A DNA stretch of 64,000 nt from Microcebus murinus (taxonomy: Eukaryota > Chordata > Mammalia > Primates > Cheirogaleidae): assembly GCF_040939455.1 (NCBI RefSeq), contig NC_134108.1, positions 16,087,501 through 16,151,500 of the forward strand. The letters are read 5' to 3'. Positions 35,385-46,609 of the stretch are shown in pieces; positions within the stretch are counted from its first letter, which is position 1; every line of letters starts with the position of its first letter. The translations under genes were made by a program, and so were the position numbers. The notes under the pieces are model-generated. The model had not been told where the DNA came from. It was given only the letters and a program-made list of their open reading frames with translations, and did no database searches.

Positions 35385-37690
35385 CATTTTTCGTATTAGA
35401 TGTTTTTTTCATCTCTACAAGTTCCATTTGGATCTTTTCCTCCTGCTTCTTTTATCATTATGTTCATGCTCTTTTTTATATGTTTGAACATGTTTATAAG
35501 ATTTTAAAATCTTAATCTTTTAATCTTAAATCTTTTAAGGTCCTTGTCTACCAGTCCATTTTCTCTGTCATTTCTGGGTCTGTTCTCATTGACTGGTTTT
35601 TCTCCTGCTAATAGGTCCTTTTTTCTTGTTTCATTACATGCTGTGTTATTTTCAATGGGATGTTGGCATTGTGAATTTTATGTTGTTGAGTGCTCATTTT
35701 AGTGTATTTCTGTAATAAATATATAATTTTTTCATGGCAAGCAGTTAGGTTATTTGGAATCAGTTTTTATTTTTTTAAGACTTTCTTTTAAGCCCTTTCT
35801 TTGTGGGCCCATCACAGTTTTTACTTAGGGCTAATTTAGCCCCACTATTAACAATTTGGCATCATGATTCTTGATAATACATTTTCATTATTTTTGCTTT
35901 GAAGACTTACTTTTTTAAATATTAAAAATGAGGAAAGTTATCTGATTTTTAATAACACATTTACCATTTCTTATTATTCATTCTTTGGTGTAGATATAAA
36001 TTTCCTTCTGGTATCATTTTTTTTTCCTCCCTGAAGAACTTCCTTAACATCTCTTATAGTAAAAATCTCTCCGGTTTTGTTTTTCTAAAGAAGTCTTTAT
36101 TATGCCCTCATTTTTAAAACATATTTTTTTCTGGATATAGAATTCTGTATATATATTTTTCTTTCAGTACTTTACAGATGTTCTATCTCTTATGATTTTG
36201 TTTCTGACAAGAAGTCTGCTGTCACTTTAATTCTTGCTCTTCTACACAATGTATATTTTTTCTCTAGTTACTTTTAAGATGTTCTTTTTATGATTGGTTT
36301 TGAGCAATTTGATTATGATGGTGTTGGTGTAGTTTTCTTTATGTTTCTTGTGCTTGTGATGCTTTGAGCTTCTTAAATCTGTGGTTTATACTTTTTATTA
36401 AATTTGAAAAATTTTTAGTCATTTTTTTCCTTCAAATACTTTTTTCTGTATCCACCCTTCCTTTTCTGGGGCCCTGATTAACAGGTAAATAGATCAAGTA
36501 TATTGTCCCACAGGTCACAATCATTCTGATCATTCTGTTTCATTAAACAAAACCCAAACAATCCTTTTCTCTCTATTCTTCATTTTGGATAGTTTCTATT
36601 ACTATTTTGTATTGTATGCTTTTTATCCCAGCAAGTATATTTTTTCATTTTAGATATAATATTTTTTCATCTCTAGAATTTACCTTTGTGTCTTTTTTGA
36701 TCCTCTATCTCTCACATTATCATGTTCATGTTTTTCTTACATTGTGACTGTAATTATATATTCTTAAATCGTTGACTCCTAATTCCATTTCTGCCATTTA
36801 TAGATTTCTTTCCTGGATTGTTTTTCCTGGTTATGGGTTGCCATAACCATTTTCTTTCTTCTTTGCATCCCTTGTAATTCTTGCCCAAATACATTATGAC
36901 TTTTACATTGTTAAGGGTTGGATTTTGTCACATTTCTTTAAAGAGTGTTAGACTTTTTATGGCAGGCAGCTAAATTACTTGCAGTTTGGTTAAATTCTTT
37001 TATGTTTTATTTTTAAACTCTTTGGGGACAGGGCTATAGTAGCCCTTACTCAAAGTTAGCCCTATTTCTAAGACCTGGCCCTCCTGGAATATCTAAGTGC
37101 CTGTATCTTCAAAGAGGTCTTTCTACTTTGCCTTAGAAGAGCCTGAACTATTACTAATCCCATGTGAACTCTTGGAATTGTCTGTGTACAGTTCTCTGGT
37201 GATTGTTCTTTTCCCAAAAGTTGCTTCTGCCTTGCCTTGTGTGTTTTCTGCCTTGCACAGACGGGTGTTCAGTTGTCCAGTTACACACTCTGAAGGACTC
37301 CTACATAAATTTCTGGAGCTCTTTCTCTGTGTGGCTCCTTCCTTTCAGACACTACCCCATGGAGTTGACTTGGACCCCCCAAACTTACATCTTTGTCTCC
37401 TCCACTCAACAAGATTGCTAGGCTCTGTTGGCATTCCACCATCTTGCACTGAAGTCCAGAACATTCTTCGAGGCAGAAAGCCTTCTCAGTGGTAGGTCTT
37501 ACCTCATTTATTTTCTCAGGAAGAACAGCCCTGTGCTGCTTGTTGTCTAATGTCTGAAAATCATTGTTTCCTATATTTTGTCCAGTTTTCTAGTTGTTTA
37601 TGATTAGATCGTAGTTCTAGAATTTTCCCAGTGTGGCTTTTATATTATTACTTTTAAAGCATATGTTAAAGTAAAAATCATTAGGGTTTT
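35385..37690. mobile_element. Old L1-derived T-rich region, about 2.3 kb
   Basis: Blocks such as 'ttttctggatatagaattct', 'tttctttcagtactttacag', 'ttgagcttcttaaatctgtg', 'gtatattgtcccacaggtca' and 'taaagagtgttagacttttt' follow the order of an old mammalian L1-associated region (L1ME/HAL1-like). The T-rich strand suggests antisense orientation, but I leave the strand open. Frames inside, including one of 132 codons at 37097-37495, are not genes. Confidence 0.65.
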
Positions 37691-37699
37691 AAATTCAAT

Positions 37700-39520
37700 T
37701 GGGGATCAAATTTTTTGTTGTTGTTGTTATGATATGAATTTGATTTCCATAAGCAGGGTCTTAGTTGCACTTAAGAAATAAGGTCATCAACTTTTTATGG
37801 TTTGAAACACACAACGATTTAGGTGTGATTTGATGGTTACCAGAATCCTCAGATACTATACACCCCACACCTTGATAGGAAGAATAGTAGTTTCAGCATT
37901 AATATGGAAGAAGCATTTTGCCTGATATTATAATCAATCCAAACCTCACAGAAAGAATATGGGGTAAATTTTACTCATAATTAGAAATAAAAATGTACAC
38001 ATATTAGAAACTAATTTAGTTTAGCATTGTTCTGGTTTTTTTGGGCTTTTTTTGTTGTTGCTATTGTTTGTTTTACCTTTTCTGCTTCTGCATACCTGGT
38101 TTGCTTGCTTTAAATGGCCTACACACATGAATTGACCAAAAGATCAAGGTAGACTATGTCCCAAACATGGGTAATTGCTCACGTACCCAGTTCCTAAAAA
38201 TAAACCATGATGTAGCTAAATAAATCAGGCCCTGAGACTAAGCAGGGATAAACATCCAGGCAGCAAAGTCTGCAGTCGTCTCTGGGCAGGAAGTGGTCTG
38301 TAGGTGTTCCTGCCACTGCTCACGGCCTCACCTTTAGAACATGTGGAAAGACCCACCTAGAGAGGTGTCTTCAGCTGATGCAGAGTCACCTTGCCACAAA
38401 CCTATAGAGCTAGAAGGGTTTTTATAATCAGCATCCTTATTCATTTATTGAAGAGTTAATGATTTTTTGGTGCCCAGGTAGTCGCTGGTGCCTGGGAGCC
38501 GCTGCTGCAGCTGTTGCTTTCTGGCCGGAAGCGAAGGTACGCTCCTGGTATGCTCACAGCCCAGGATGCATTTTTCATAAACATCATTCACAAATGAGGG
38601 TGAGGTACAGCTGCAAACAAGTCATCCTACTCCAGTACGGATATATTAGAGACTAAATTGGCTTTTGGGCTGGATGGGGAACTTAGTTTCTGAGACAATA
38701 GGCGTTTCAAACTCTACGGGGTCCTTGTTATTCCCATATTCATTAGAGGAGTCGCTACAGTTCTGAGGTTGTGGGACGCACAGGGAAGCCAAAGTCAGAG
38801 GCAAACAAAAACCAGCAAGGCCTGAAAATATTCGCTAATGATCTGACCACTTGGGAAGTTAGTCCTTAGACAAACAACCCTTTCAGTTTAACATTGGAGT
38901 ATTTCTCAGCTTGGCCTCAATCACATCAAGGCCTTTTGTGGCTTCTCTCTTGCGATGGTCAGATGTTCTTGAAAATTCAACAATAACATACAAATACAAG
39001 AGAGTCAGGAATTCATAAAATGGATGAAAGTCATGTTGGAGAATTGTTGAAGTTACACTCCAAGTTTTGACAAATGAGAGTCTGGCAGAGTTAACCTGAT
39101 GAACAACATAGAGATAAATTTAGTAAAGGTAAGGCAGCTTATACCCCTGGGCAGAAAATGAGTTGACTATCAAAGGATTAAGGAAAACACTGGGAAAATT
39201 AATGCAACCCTAGAATTTTTTTTTTTTTTCTAATTACTTTCCCTATGACCATCCTGCCAAAGCCAAGTATAAATGTCAAGTAAACTATGTCTTATTAGGC
39301 TATGATACAATTTATTTAAAAAATAACAATGCCTTCATGCAATTTATCTTTTTTAAAGTCAAGGCACAATTGTAATGTACCCTAGATTTTGTTAAGTATA
39401 ATATAAATTAATCTTTTATAAGTTTCAGTTTTATCATTTAAGGTAAAGTTATTATCAAAATGTTTTTATATTTAGTGTAAAATTTTGGTTCCCACTTTAA
39501 GAGGATTTACTTTAATTTAC
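37700..39520. other. Mostly unique sequence
   Basis: No repeat recognised with confidence. 38480-38560 is GC-richer with GCTGCTGCAGCTG-type clustering but no domain-bearing frame. Confidence 0.35.
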
Positions 39521-39524
39521 ATTT

Positions 39525-39790
39525 ACTTATTTATTGATTGATAAATAAAAATTGTATATATTTATAGTGTACAACATGATGTTTTGATCTTTGTATACAT
39601 TGTGAAATGACAAAATCAAGCTATTTTATTATATGCATTATTTCACGTACTTTTTTATGGTAAGAACACTTAAGATCTACTCTCTAAGCAATTTTCAAGT
39701 ATACAGTGCATTATTACTATACTTTATCTGACCATTAACCATTTGTGCTACTGCATCTTTTTACAAAAGAACTTTGGTATGACAATCCTT
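39525..39790 (+). mobile_element. L1 3' UTR fragment (L1M-type)
   Basis: 'gataaataaaaattgtatat', 'gtgtacaacatgatgttttg', 'agaacacttaagatctactc' and 'tttcaagtatacagtgcatt' match the L1MA/L1MB-type 3' UTR on the plus strand. Confidence 0.8.
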
Positions 39791-39855
39791 TACAAAATTG
39801 AGGACCAAAAGGAAATGACCTCAGGAGATTTTTCTAGTAGGGGACTTTAAGATGA

Positions 39856-39873
39856 CTATCTATCTATCTATCT
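39856..39873. repeat. (TATC)n short repeat
   Basis: Four to five tandem 'tatc' units. Confidence 0.8.
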
Positions 39874-39879
39874 GGAGGT

Positions 39880-41035
39880 CTCCAGAAATGTAAATTACCC
39901 ATAAGAGACTATCTGTACTTTTTTCAAAAGCCAGTGCCATGGTGTTGGTTTTTATGTGCCTCGGACAGCGAGCCCATTTGCTGGATAACACTTAGGGCAC
40001 TCTCACTCCTGCTCCTAAGGCGTTCTGGTAGCAACAATCATCCTGGTAATTGTTGGGGTATGTTGAGCAGCTTTGAATATTGACAACCAAATGTGAATTA
40101 CTCATGCTACCATCTGGGGGACAAATATAGTCACACATCCTTTATTGCATTTCTCCAGGGACATGTCAAGCCACCATTTCCCTCTGTTAGCAGGAAGCTC
40201 ATATTTCTCCTTCTTGATCTATCAGATCCCACTCCCACAATTACTTAAGCATCCTGGAGGCTTTTTCAATCCTAAGGGTCAGTCTCATCCCCAAAGACCA
40301 GTAGGTAAAGAACTGAGAAGTCTGATTAGTCTCCCTGTCGGCCCCAGGTTACGGATTCATGGCTGTTGAAAATGGTCCTGTGTGGTCCAGTGTGTCTTTG
40401 TTCGATGCTTTGAGGATGCCCTTTCTCATCTAGATCTGCCAGGTCTTGGTACCATTGGTACAGATTTTCTTTTAAGTTTATGCTCACATGCCCAACCAAG
40501 TGATCCCTGAACATAAATTCTGTGCAAGAAGGGCTGTGTCTGGAGGGGTTTGCAGCCTCTGCCATACACTGTGCCAGAATGTCACCCCTGTCCCCTCCAT
40601 CTCCACCTCCTTCTTCCATCCAGTTGGAGGTTGAGCCTGGGCCATCAGTCCAGACTCTTCATTCCTTCATTGTGATATCCCCTTTGGGACCCTCTGGCTC
40701 CTCTTCTACCAGACCTCAGTTAAGACCCTGCCAACTTATTAGACAACTTTCAAAAAAAATGAGACCTCAAAAAGGAAAAGGTGCCTGAGACACTTTTGCA
40801 CATTTGCCCATTTGCATCCTCAGTGAACAGATCTGCATTCCCAAGACATTTTTGTAAAGTGCAGTTTCACAAAGTGCTGTAAGATATAGTCCTGCTCTCC
40901 AGAGCCCTGGGGCCTCCTCACCTCACAGCAGCCTGACCGAGAACGCTAACGCTGACTACCCCATGACTGCTCCTTGAGCTCCCAGAGCGCTTGTCCAGCC
41001 TGTGGAGTCCACTGACGCTGCTAGGGGAACCTTCG
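39880..41035. other. Unique sequence
   Basis: No interspersed repeat recognised. Overlapping frames of 74-97 codons on opposite strands (40145-40788) lack domains. Confidence 0.35.
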
Positions 41036-41039
41036 ATCC

Positions 41040-41158
41040 TCTTGTCAAAAAATATTGTCAGTGTCACTACACATCATGCTACATTTCTGGCCAACTCAGT
41101 ACCTGGCACATAATAGGCATTCATGGAATACTTGTTGAGTTAAAAAAAAAAAAAAAAA
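41040..41158 (+). mobile_element. LINE-2 or MIR 3' end with poly-A
   Basis: 'agtacctggcacataatagg' then 'aatacttgttgagtt' and a run of 17 A matches the 3' end shared by L2 and MIR. Confidence 0.6.
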
Positions 41159-41221
41159 GAAAAGAAAAAGAATGATTTGATTGGATGGAGAACTCTGCCT
41201 GAGGCGAAAAGGGAAAAAACA

Positions 41222-41265
41222 GGAGGCGGTGGGGATGGGGGTGGGGGTGGGGGTGAGGGTTGGGT
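41222..41265 (+). repeat. G-rich (GGGGGT)n tract
   Basis: 'gatgggggtgggggtggggg' with flanking G-runs: at least four G-runs of three or more bases, enough for an intramolecular G-quadruplex on the plus strand. Confidence 0.85.
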
Positions 41266-41864
41266 GTGCCATAGGTAAATATAAGTGTTGGGAGTGGTTA
41301 ATGTCAATTTCACAGATGAATTAAAACATTTGATAACCCTGTAAATAGACTACTGTATGTTTATATAAATGGCACTCTTAGCTTGTAGTTATAAGGTGCT
41401 AAAATAACTGCATGAAAAATGAAAGAGTGCATCAGTCAAATGGTTGTTTTGCCTATGTGAAAGCCAAACAACCGATTGGACCGATGTTTTTTCTCCTCTG
41501 AATTGACCCTTTGTTTTGTGACCCAACACTGCGGTGCAAACTGCCAACTGAAGCCAGTGCTGACTGTTGTACTGATTACAGCCTTGCCCAGGTTCCTGTG
41601 TGAAAAATGGAGCAAAGTAAATTTGCTAAACCATGATACTAGCTCAATAAACATTCGTTAAAGTGATTGATTGGGGTTGTTTAATCATTGAGGTTATTAT
41701 TTCTTCCAGGGCATTACATAAGTGATTGAAGGGGGAAATGAGGAGAATAAATATGAACAGTAGGCTCTATTTTATGATCTCTCTAATTGAAAGGCAATTT
41801 GTTTTATTGTAGTGGAGAAAGGTACATTTGTGTATCCGTGTAAATATGTACTACTTATGGAACC

Positions 41865-42361
41865 TGCGGTAGGCTGAAAAATAGCCTCCAAAGACGTCTA
41901 ACCCTAGTTTAGGCACCTGTGAATACACTACCTTCCATGGCAAAGGACTCTGCAGATGGGATGAAGTTAAGGGTTGCGAGACTGGGAGATTATCCCTGGG
42001 CTATCTGGTGGGCCCAGTGGAACCCCCAGTCCTTATTAGAAGGAGGCCAGAGGGTCAGGGTCCCAGAAGGAAATGTGCCAGCAGAAGCAGGGCTTTGCCA
42101 GAGAGCAAGATCTGAAGACGCTATGCTGCTGGCTTTGGAGATACAGATAAAGGCCCCAGGCCGGAGAATGTAGGTGGCCTCTGAAAGCTGGAAAAGGGAA
42201 GGAAACAGATTTTTCCCTAGAAACACCTTAAGGAATACAGCCCTGCTGATACCTTAATTTTAGGCTTTCTGTCTTCCAGAGCAGCAAGATTATAAATTTG
42301 TATTGTTTTAAGCCACTAAGTTTGTGGTCATTTGTGATAGCAGCAATAGGAAACTAATACA
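41865..42361 (+). mobile_element. ERVL-MaLR LTR, MLT1-like
   Basis: 'ggtaggctgaaaaatagcct' to 'gcaataggaaactaataca', with 'ggactctgcagatgggatga', 'ccctgctgataccttaattt' and 'tgttttaagccactaagttt' in order. This is the MLT1-class layout with a TG...CA frame. No retroviral coding sequence. Confidence 0.8.
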
Positions 42362-42364
42362 CAC

Positions 42365-43605
42365 CCTATGAACTATTTGTTTAGCAGAGAATTCTCTAAA
42401 TTTGCTTGACAAAAATATTCTGATATGAATACAGTTTATTTCGACATTAAAATATTATAGAAAAAACTCCAAGCTTATTCAATTATAATCCTCCCACAAA
42501 AATATTATTTTTATCTCTCATGTTGTAGATGATTGGTTTTTAGGTGATGAAAAGTTGAAACAATGAGTGGAAGGGGAAGGTCTTCCATCCTTTTGGCATT
42601 GACTTGGTTTTGCATTATTCATTGTCCTCAGTCTTCTCAAGTTGCTTGTCTATTTTGAGTTGTCCTGTTTAGTTGAACTTAGGTACTGAAATTCATAAAT
42701 ATACTTAATTGGATATAAGTAAGGCACAAGATGTCAATGTATACTGTCAACGAGAGCTGGGTCACTCAGACCTTCCTTTGTGGCACTGCTAGAGATACTT
42801 CTGGCCTGGGTGACTGGATGGAGATTCAGAGGGATGGGGTGGTACAAATTTGTCACTGCTGCCAAAAGACACTTCAAAAATTTCTGGCATCTCAAAAAAT
42901 TGACCTATAGAAATCTGGAAAGCAGAACTTGCTTCTGATGTAATATTATTTTAGAGCAGTCTCTAAAGAGCCTTTTCATGTTTGAAAACTCTTATATGAG
43001 AACATTTCTCAGAACTAGTTCAAAGTACTGTCAGGATTGATCTCCATTTCTGCATGCATGGAAAGGAAGAAATTGCAAACAGGGAAAAGGCAGCTAGGTA
43101 TGTACTATTGAAGTGGCTAGTAAGAGCATTAAAAAGTGAGATTCCTTTCTACAGAATAATGAAATATAAAACAAACTCATTGATTAGTAACATCAGAGGG
43201 ATGGCCTTTGCAGAGGGGTCCTGCACGGAGTCAAAACACGCAAAGAGCATGGTTATCAGTTCCTTTCAGCAAGGGGGGAAGCGCAGAGACAGAATCTGAG
43301 ATGTTGTTTGCACCAGGTTCCAGACTTTTGCATTGGGTTTTAACCTCGGCTGTCTTCCTTTCCATGGGGTAGGTCCAATTTCCTCACCTCCCACCCAGCA
43401 ATGTGTCTGGATAACTTCCATAGCTCCCTCAGGACCCAACTTACTTTTTTCCTTCCAAAGAGTCTGCCTTGCAAACTCTAGCACCCAGGAATTAGGTTGG
43501 GAGCCCCTCTGGCTGTTAAGACCAGCACTTGAATTTGCCCTATTATAATACACTTCTATTAGATAATAGTGTATATAATATAATACATACTTAGCCATCT
43601 CTTTA
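42365..43605. other. Unique sequence
   Basis: No repeat or gene recognised. A 118-codon minus-strand frame (43266-43622) has no recognisable domain. Confidence 0.35.
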
Positions 43606-43611
43606 CCCAGA

Positions 43612-43735
43612 TGGTAACCCAATTAATGGGAAGGACTCTGTCTTTTCCACCTCGCGTTCTCTGTGCTTAGCATAAGACACGGCACATAGTAGCCATTCAC
43701 TAAATCTTGGTTGAATGAATGATTATAAGCAGTCT
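43612..43735 (+). mobile_element. LINE-2 3' end
   Basis: 'gggaaggactctgtcttttc', 'gacacggcacatagtagcca' and 'cttggttgaatgaatg' match the L2 3' terminus in sense. Confidence 0.75.
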
Positions 43736-43879
43736 TTTTACATGTTTGGGGCAAAAACTCTTTCACCTCCTCCTCTGCTCCTCCTCCTCCCCTTCTTTCT
43801 CCTTCTTCTTTGATTATAGCTGATATTCACTCACTGAACATTCTGGGATTTCAAGTGAGCACTGGTTGGGGAGGGGTGG

Positions 43880-44000
43880 CAATGTCAGATGGAGAGTTGT
43901 CTGCAAAGACCCCATTTTCAAATGAGGTCACATTCATAGGTTCCAAGGGTTGAGACTGCAACGTAACTTTTGGGGGAACACAATTCAACCCATACCAGCC
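43880..44000 (-). mobile_element. MaLR LTR fragment, antisense
   Basis: 'tcaaatgaggtcacattcat' then 'aacttttgggggaacacaat' and 'tcaacccatacc' is the antisense start of an MLT1-type LTR. The remainder is missing. Confidence 0.6.
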
Positions 44001-44494
44001 TCTTTCCTTAGAGGTCCCCTCTCAGCGTGCCCAGCCTGGGACAGTCTTGGAGATGTGACTTGGCCCCAGGGCTGTTCAGTCAGTCTTGACCCAGACAAAT
44101 TCAGGGGAAGGGAAACTTATGGCAGAAATACACATTACAAATAAATAAGTCATTAACACCCCAGGACAGGAACTTCCTAGGGCTGGAAGGAGACTCCTGG
44201 TTTTAGGAGGCTCGGTGGACTTGAGCAGCCAGAGATGTGGAAATCCATTCTCTTGCTCTGGCATCAACACACCTGAGCCTGATGGCGAGTCTTGCTTTTT
44301 TCCCTGCCTCACAGCAAAAGTGACATCCAATCTCTAGTCACCCATTCTGATTCAGCTCCCCATCCCCCACCCCTGCTCCAACTGCAGCTCGTTTCTGGTT
44401 TGGCTTTTCCAGGCCTGATTCTTCCTTGTGACCATTCAGCTGTGTGATCCACCATGAACCGATACATTCTTCTCCTGTTTCTAAGTTCACCTGC

Positions 44495-44860
44495 TGCTCT
44501 GGACTGAATGTGTGAATCCAAAATTCATATGTTGAAGCCCTGACACCGGATCTGATGGTACGTGGAGGTGGAGTCTTTAGGTTTAGACGAGGTCATGAGA
44601 TGGGAACCCATTATCGATTAACGCTGTCGTTATAAGAAGCAGCAGAGAGATCAGAGCATTCATCTCTCTCGCTCCCCCTCTCCACCCCACGTTAGGGTAC
44701 AGTGAGAGAGCAGCCATCCATCTGCAAGCCAAGAAGAGAACCCTCACCAAGAACTGAATCTGCTGACACTTTGATCTTGCTTGGACTTCCAGCCTCCGGA
44801 TTGTGAGAAATAAATATCGGTCTCTGGTATTTTGTTACAGAAGCCCTAGTGACAAAGACA
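44495..44860 (+). mobile_element. ERVL-MaLR LTR (MLT1/MST-like)
   Basis: Opens 'tgctctggactgaatgtgtg' and closes 'aagccctagtgacaaagaca'. It contains 'catatgttgaagccctgaca', 'gttataagaagcagcagaga' and 'cttccagcctccggattgtg'. Flanks 'cctgc' (44490-44494) and 'catgc' (44861-44865) match at four of five bases, compatible with a decayed 5-bp duplication. Confidence 0.85.
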
Positions 44861-44999
44861 CATGCCTATGGAGAGAGTCCAAGTGGCTTGGGCCCTCTGT
44901 CGGAGGCAGGCTCCAGGACAGGCCTCAATGCTGGCTTAGCGTGTCAATCTTCCCTGGTCCCAGGGCTGGGCATGCACGTGCGTTTGTGACTGTGTTGCA

Positions 45000-46355
45000 T
45001 TTCAGCAGGAGGCAGGGCTCTGACCCAAAAGGCCCCCTCTGTAATGAGGGCATCTACAGCTTGACTGCAGGCCACTGAGACTCCCTGAGGCTTCTCCAAA
45101 CACAGCAAAGAGGCTGCCCCTGGTTCTTCCGGGATGGAGCTCTTACCAGGTTAGGGACTGTGCAAACTCAGAAATTCTCAGCCCCTTACGGGCACCTCTT
45201 GCAATTTTATATGGCACTTTTGTGCCGGAGGAGAGAGGCTTGTTGTCTTCTGACGCTGCAGGGTTGGTGCATTTGTGGAGGGCGGGAGTCCCAACAGACT
45301 CAGGACACTCACTGCCGCACTGTCCCCATGTGTGAAAGCCAGAAGATCAGTGGGTTTATGCTTGTTTGTTTATTTGTTTTGAAGCCGCCAAAGCACACAC
45401 ACACACATTGCTTCATAGTGAGTAGAAGCAGCCAACATATGGCTCAGAGATCTCTGCTGAACCAATTCCAACTCAGAGACGTAAGAGCCGGTCCTCGAGT
45501 GTGAAGAAACCCCTCTGCTCGTGCAACTGAAATTTTAAGTGCCACTCAGGTCTGGTTTCAAGTCTGGCAGTAAAATAAAAATCTTTCTCACCATTTCACA
45601 GATTGGGTCTCCCTGGTATATTTGAAATTAGCGCAGCCAGCTGAGTGCTCTAATGCTTCTGGGTATGAAATGAATAGGGCAATTCAGCCCCTGGCCAGCA
45701 GCCTCCCGCTGGCCTTCACTTAATCACAGTTATGGAAGCCTTTCGGCTTCGCTGGCTGCATGAGAAATCTTGATTACGACGGGTGCGGAAGTATGAGTTA
45801 CACTTACCCGAGATGGAATGTTGACTAAGCTATAATGCACAGCTCTATAATTTTTTTAAAAGTCATCGATGGGAAAGAACTTGTCTACTCGAATCTTCTA
45901 ATCTGCCCATTTTAAAGAAAGTTGCTCACAGCACGGTTTGCATGCGTTCTAGGTTCCAATGCAAACAGAACTGACAGTGTCAGATTACCAGGTAGAAGTC
46001 CAGTCCAGGGGATGTAGGGAAAGTGTGTGGACTCCCAGAAAATAGCCAGCAAAGGGTGAAAGAGCAAAAACAAGACCTTGCAGCAATAACGTCACATGCT
46101 GGGGCGACTCTGCTGTGCTTTCTGAAGGACACAAAAATAGCACGGTAATAGTCCAGTCCAGTGGAGGAGATGAGACGGAACTCAGGGAAAGCCCAACAGC
46201 AGTAAAGTGTGTGAGTGACATTTTAGCAGAGAGCAATGGAAGAGCTATTTCATGGCAATCCTGGGCTAATTGCCAAAGCCATCTGTCAGCAGTAATTGCT
46301 CTGTGTGGGGGCAGGGGCGACACTGCGTTAGGCTGTGAGGGTCAGAGAAGTAGGA
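45000..46355. other. Repeat-poor unique block with possible conserved element
   Basis: No interspersed repeat recognised. 45394-45408 is a short (AC)n. 45630-45960 has low repeat content and retained CpG sites ('gattacgacgggtgcggaag'). Confidence 0.4.
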
Positions 46356-46374
46356 CTTGCCCAGGGGTGGGGGG

Positions 46375-46605
46375 AGTGGGTGGGGGTGGGGGGTTGGAGA
46401 GGTGGGGGTGGGGGTGAGAGGGGTGGGGGGGAGTGGGTGGGGGTGGGGGGTTGGAGGGGTGGGGGTGGGGGTGAGAGGGGTGGGGGGAGTGGGTGGGGGT
46501 GGGGGGTTGGGGCGGTGGGGGTGTGGGTGGGAGGGGTGGGGGAGTACAGGTGGGGTGGGGGGGGTGGGGAGGTGAGGGTGGGGGTGGGGGGTGAGTCGGA
46601 AGTTG
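46375..46605 (+). repeat. G-rich minisatellite, unit about 56 bp
   Basis: Successive units start at 46375, 46432 and 46488, with a fourth, divergent start near 46543: spacings of 57, 56 and 55 bases. Each unit opens 'agtgggtgggggtggggggt', carries a 'tgagagg' marker in the first two, and is about 80% G. Degenerate G-rich sequence continues to about 46605. Frames across it give Gly/Trp-rich or Pro-rich peptides (up to 159 codons) that are artefacts of composition. Confidence 0.93.
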
Positions 46606-46609
46606 GCAG

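Noticed and set aside
37097..37495. 132-codon plus-strand frame
   Set aside because: Falls in old L1-derived sequence; no domain.
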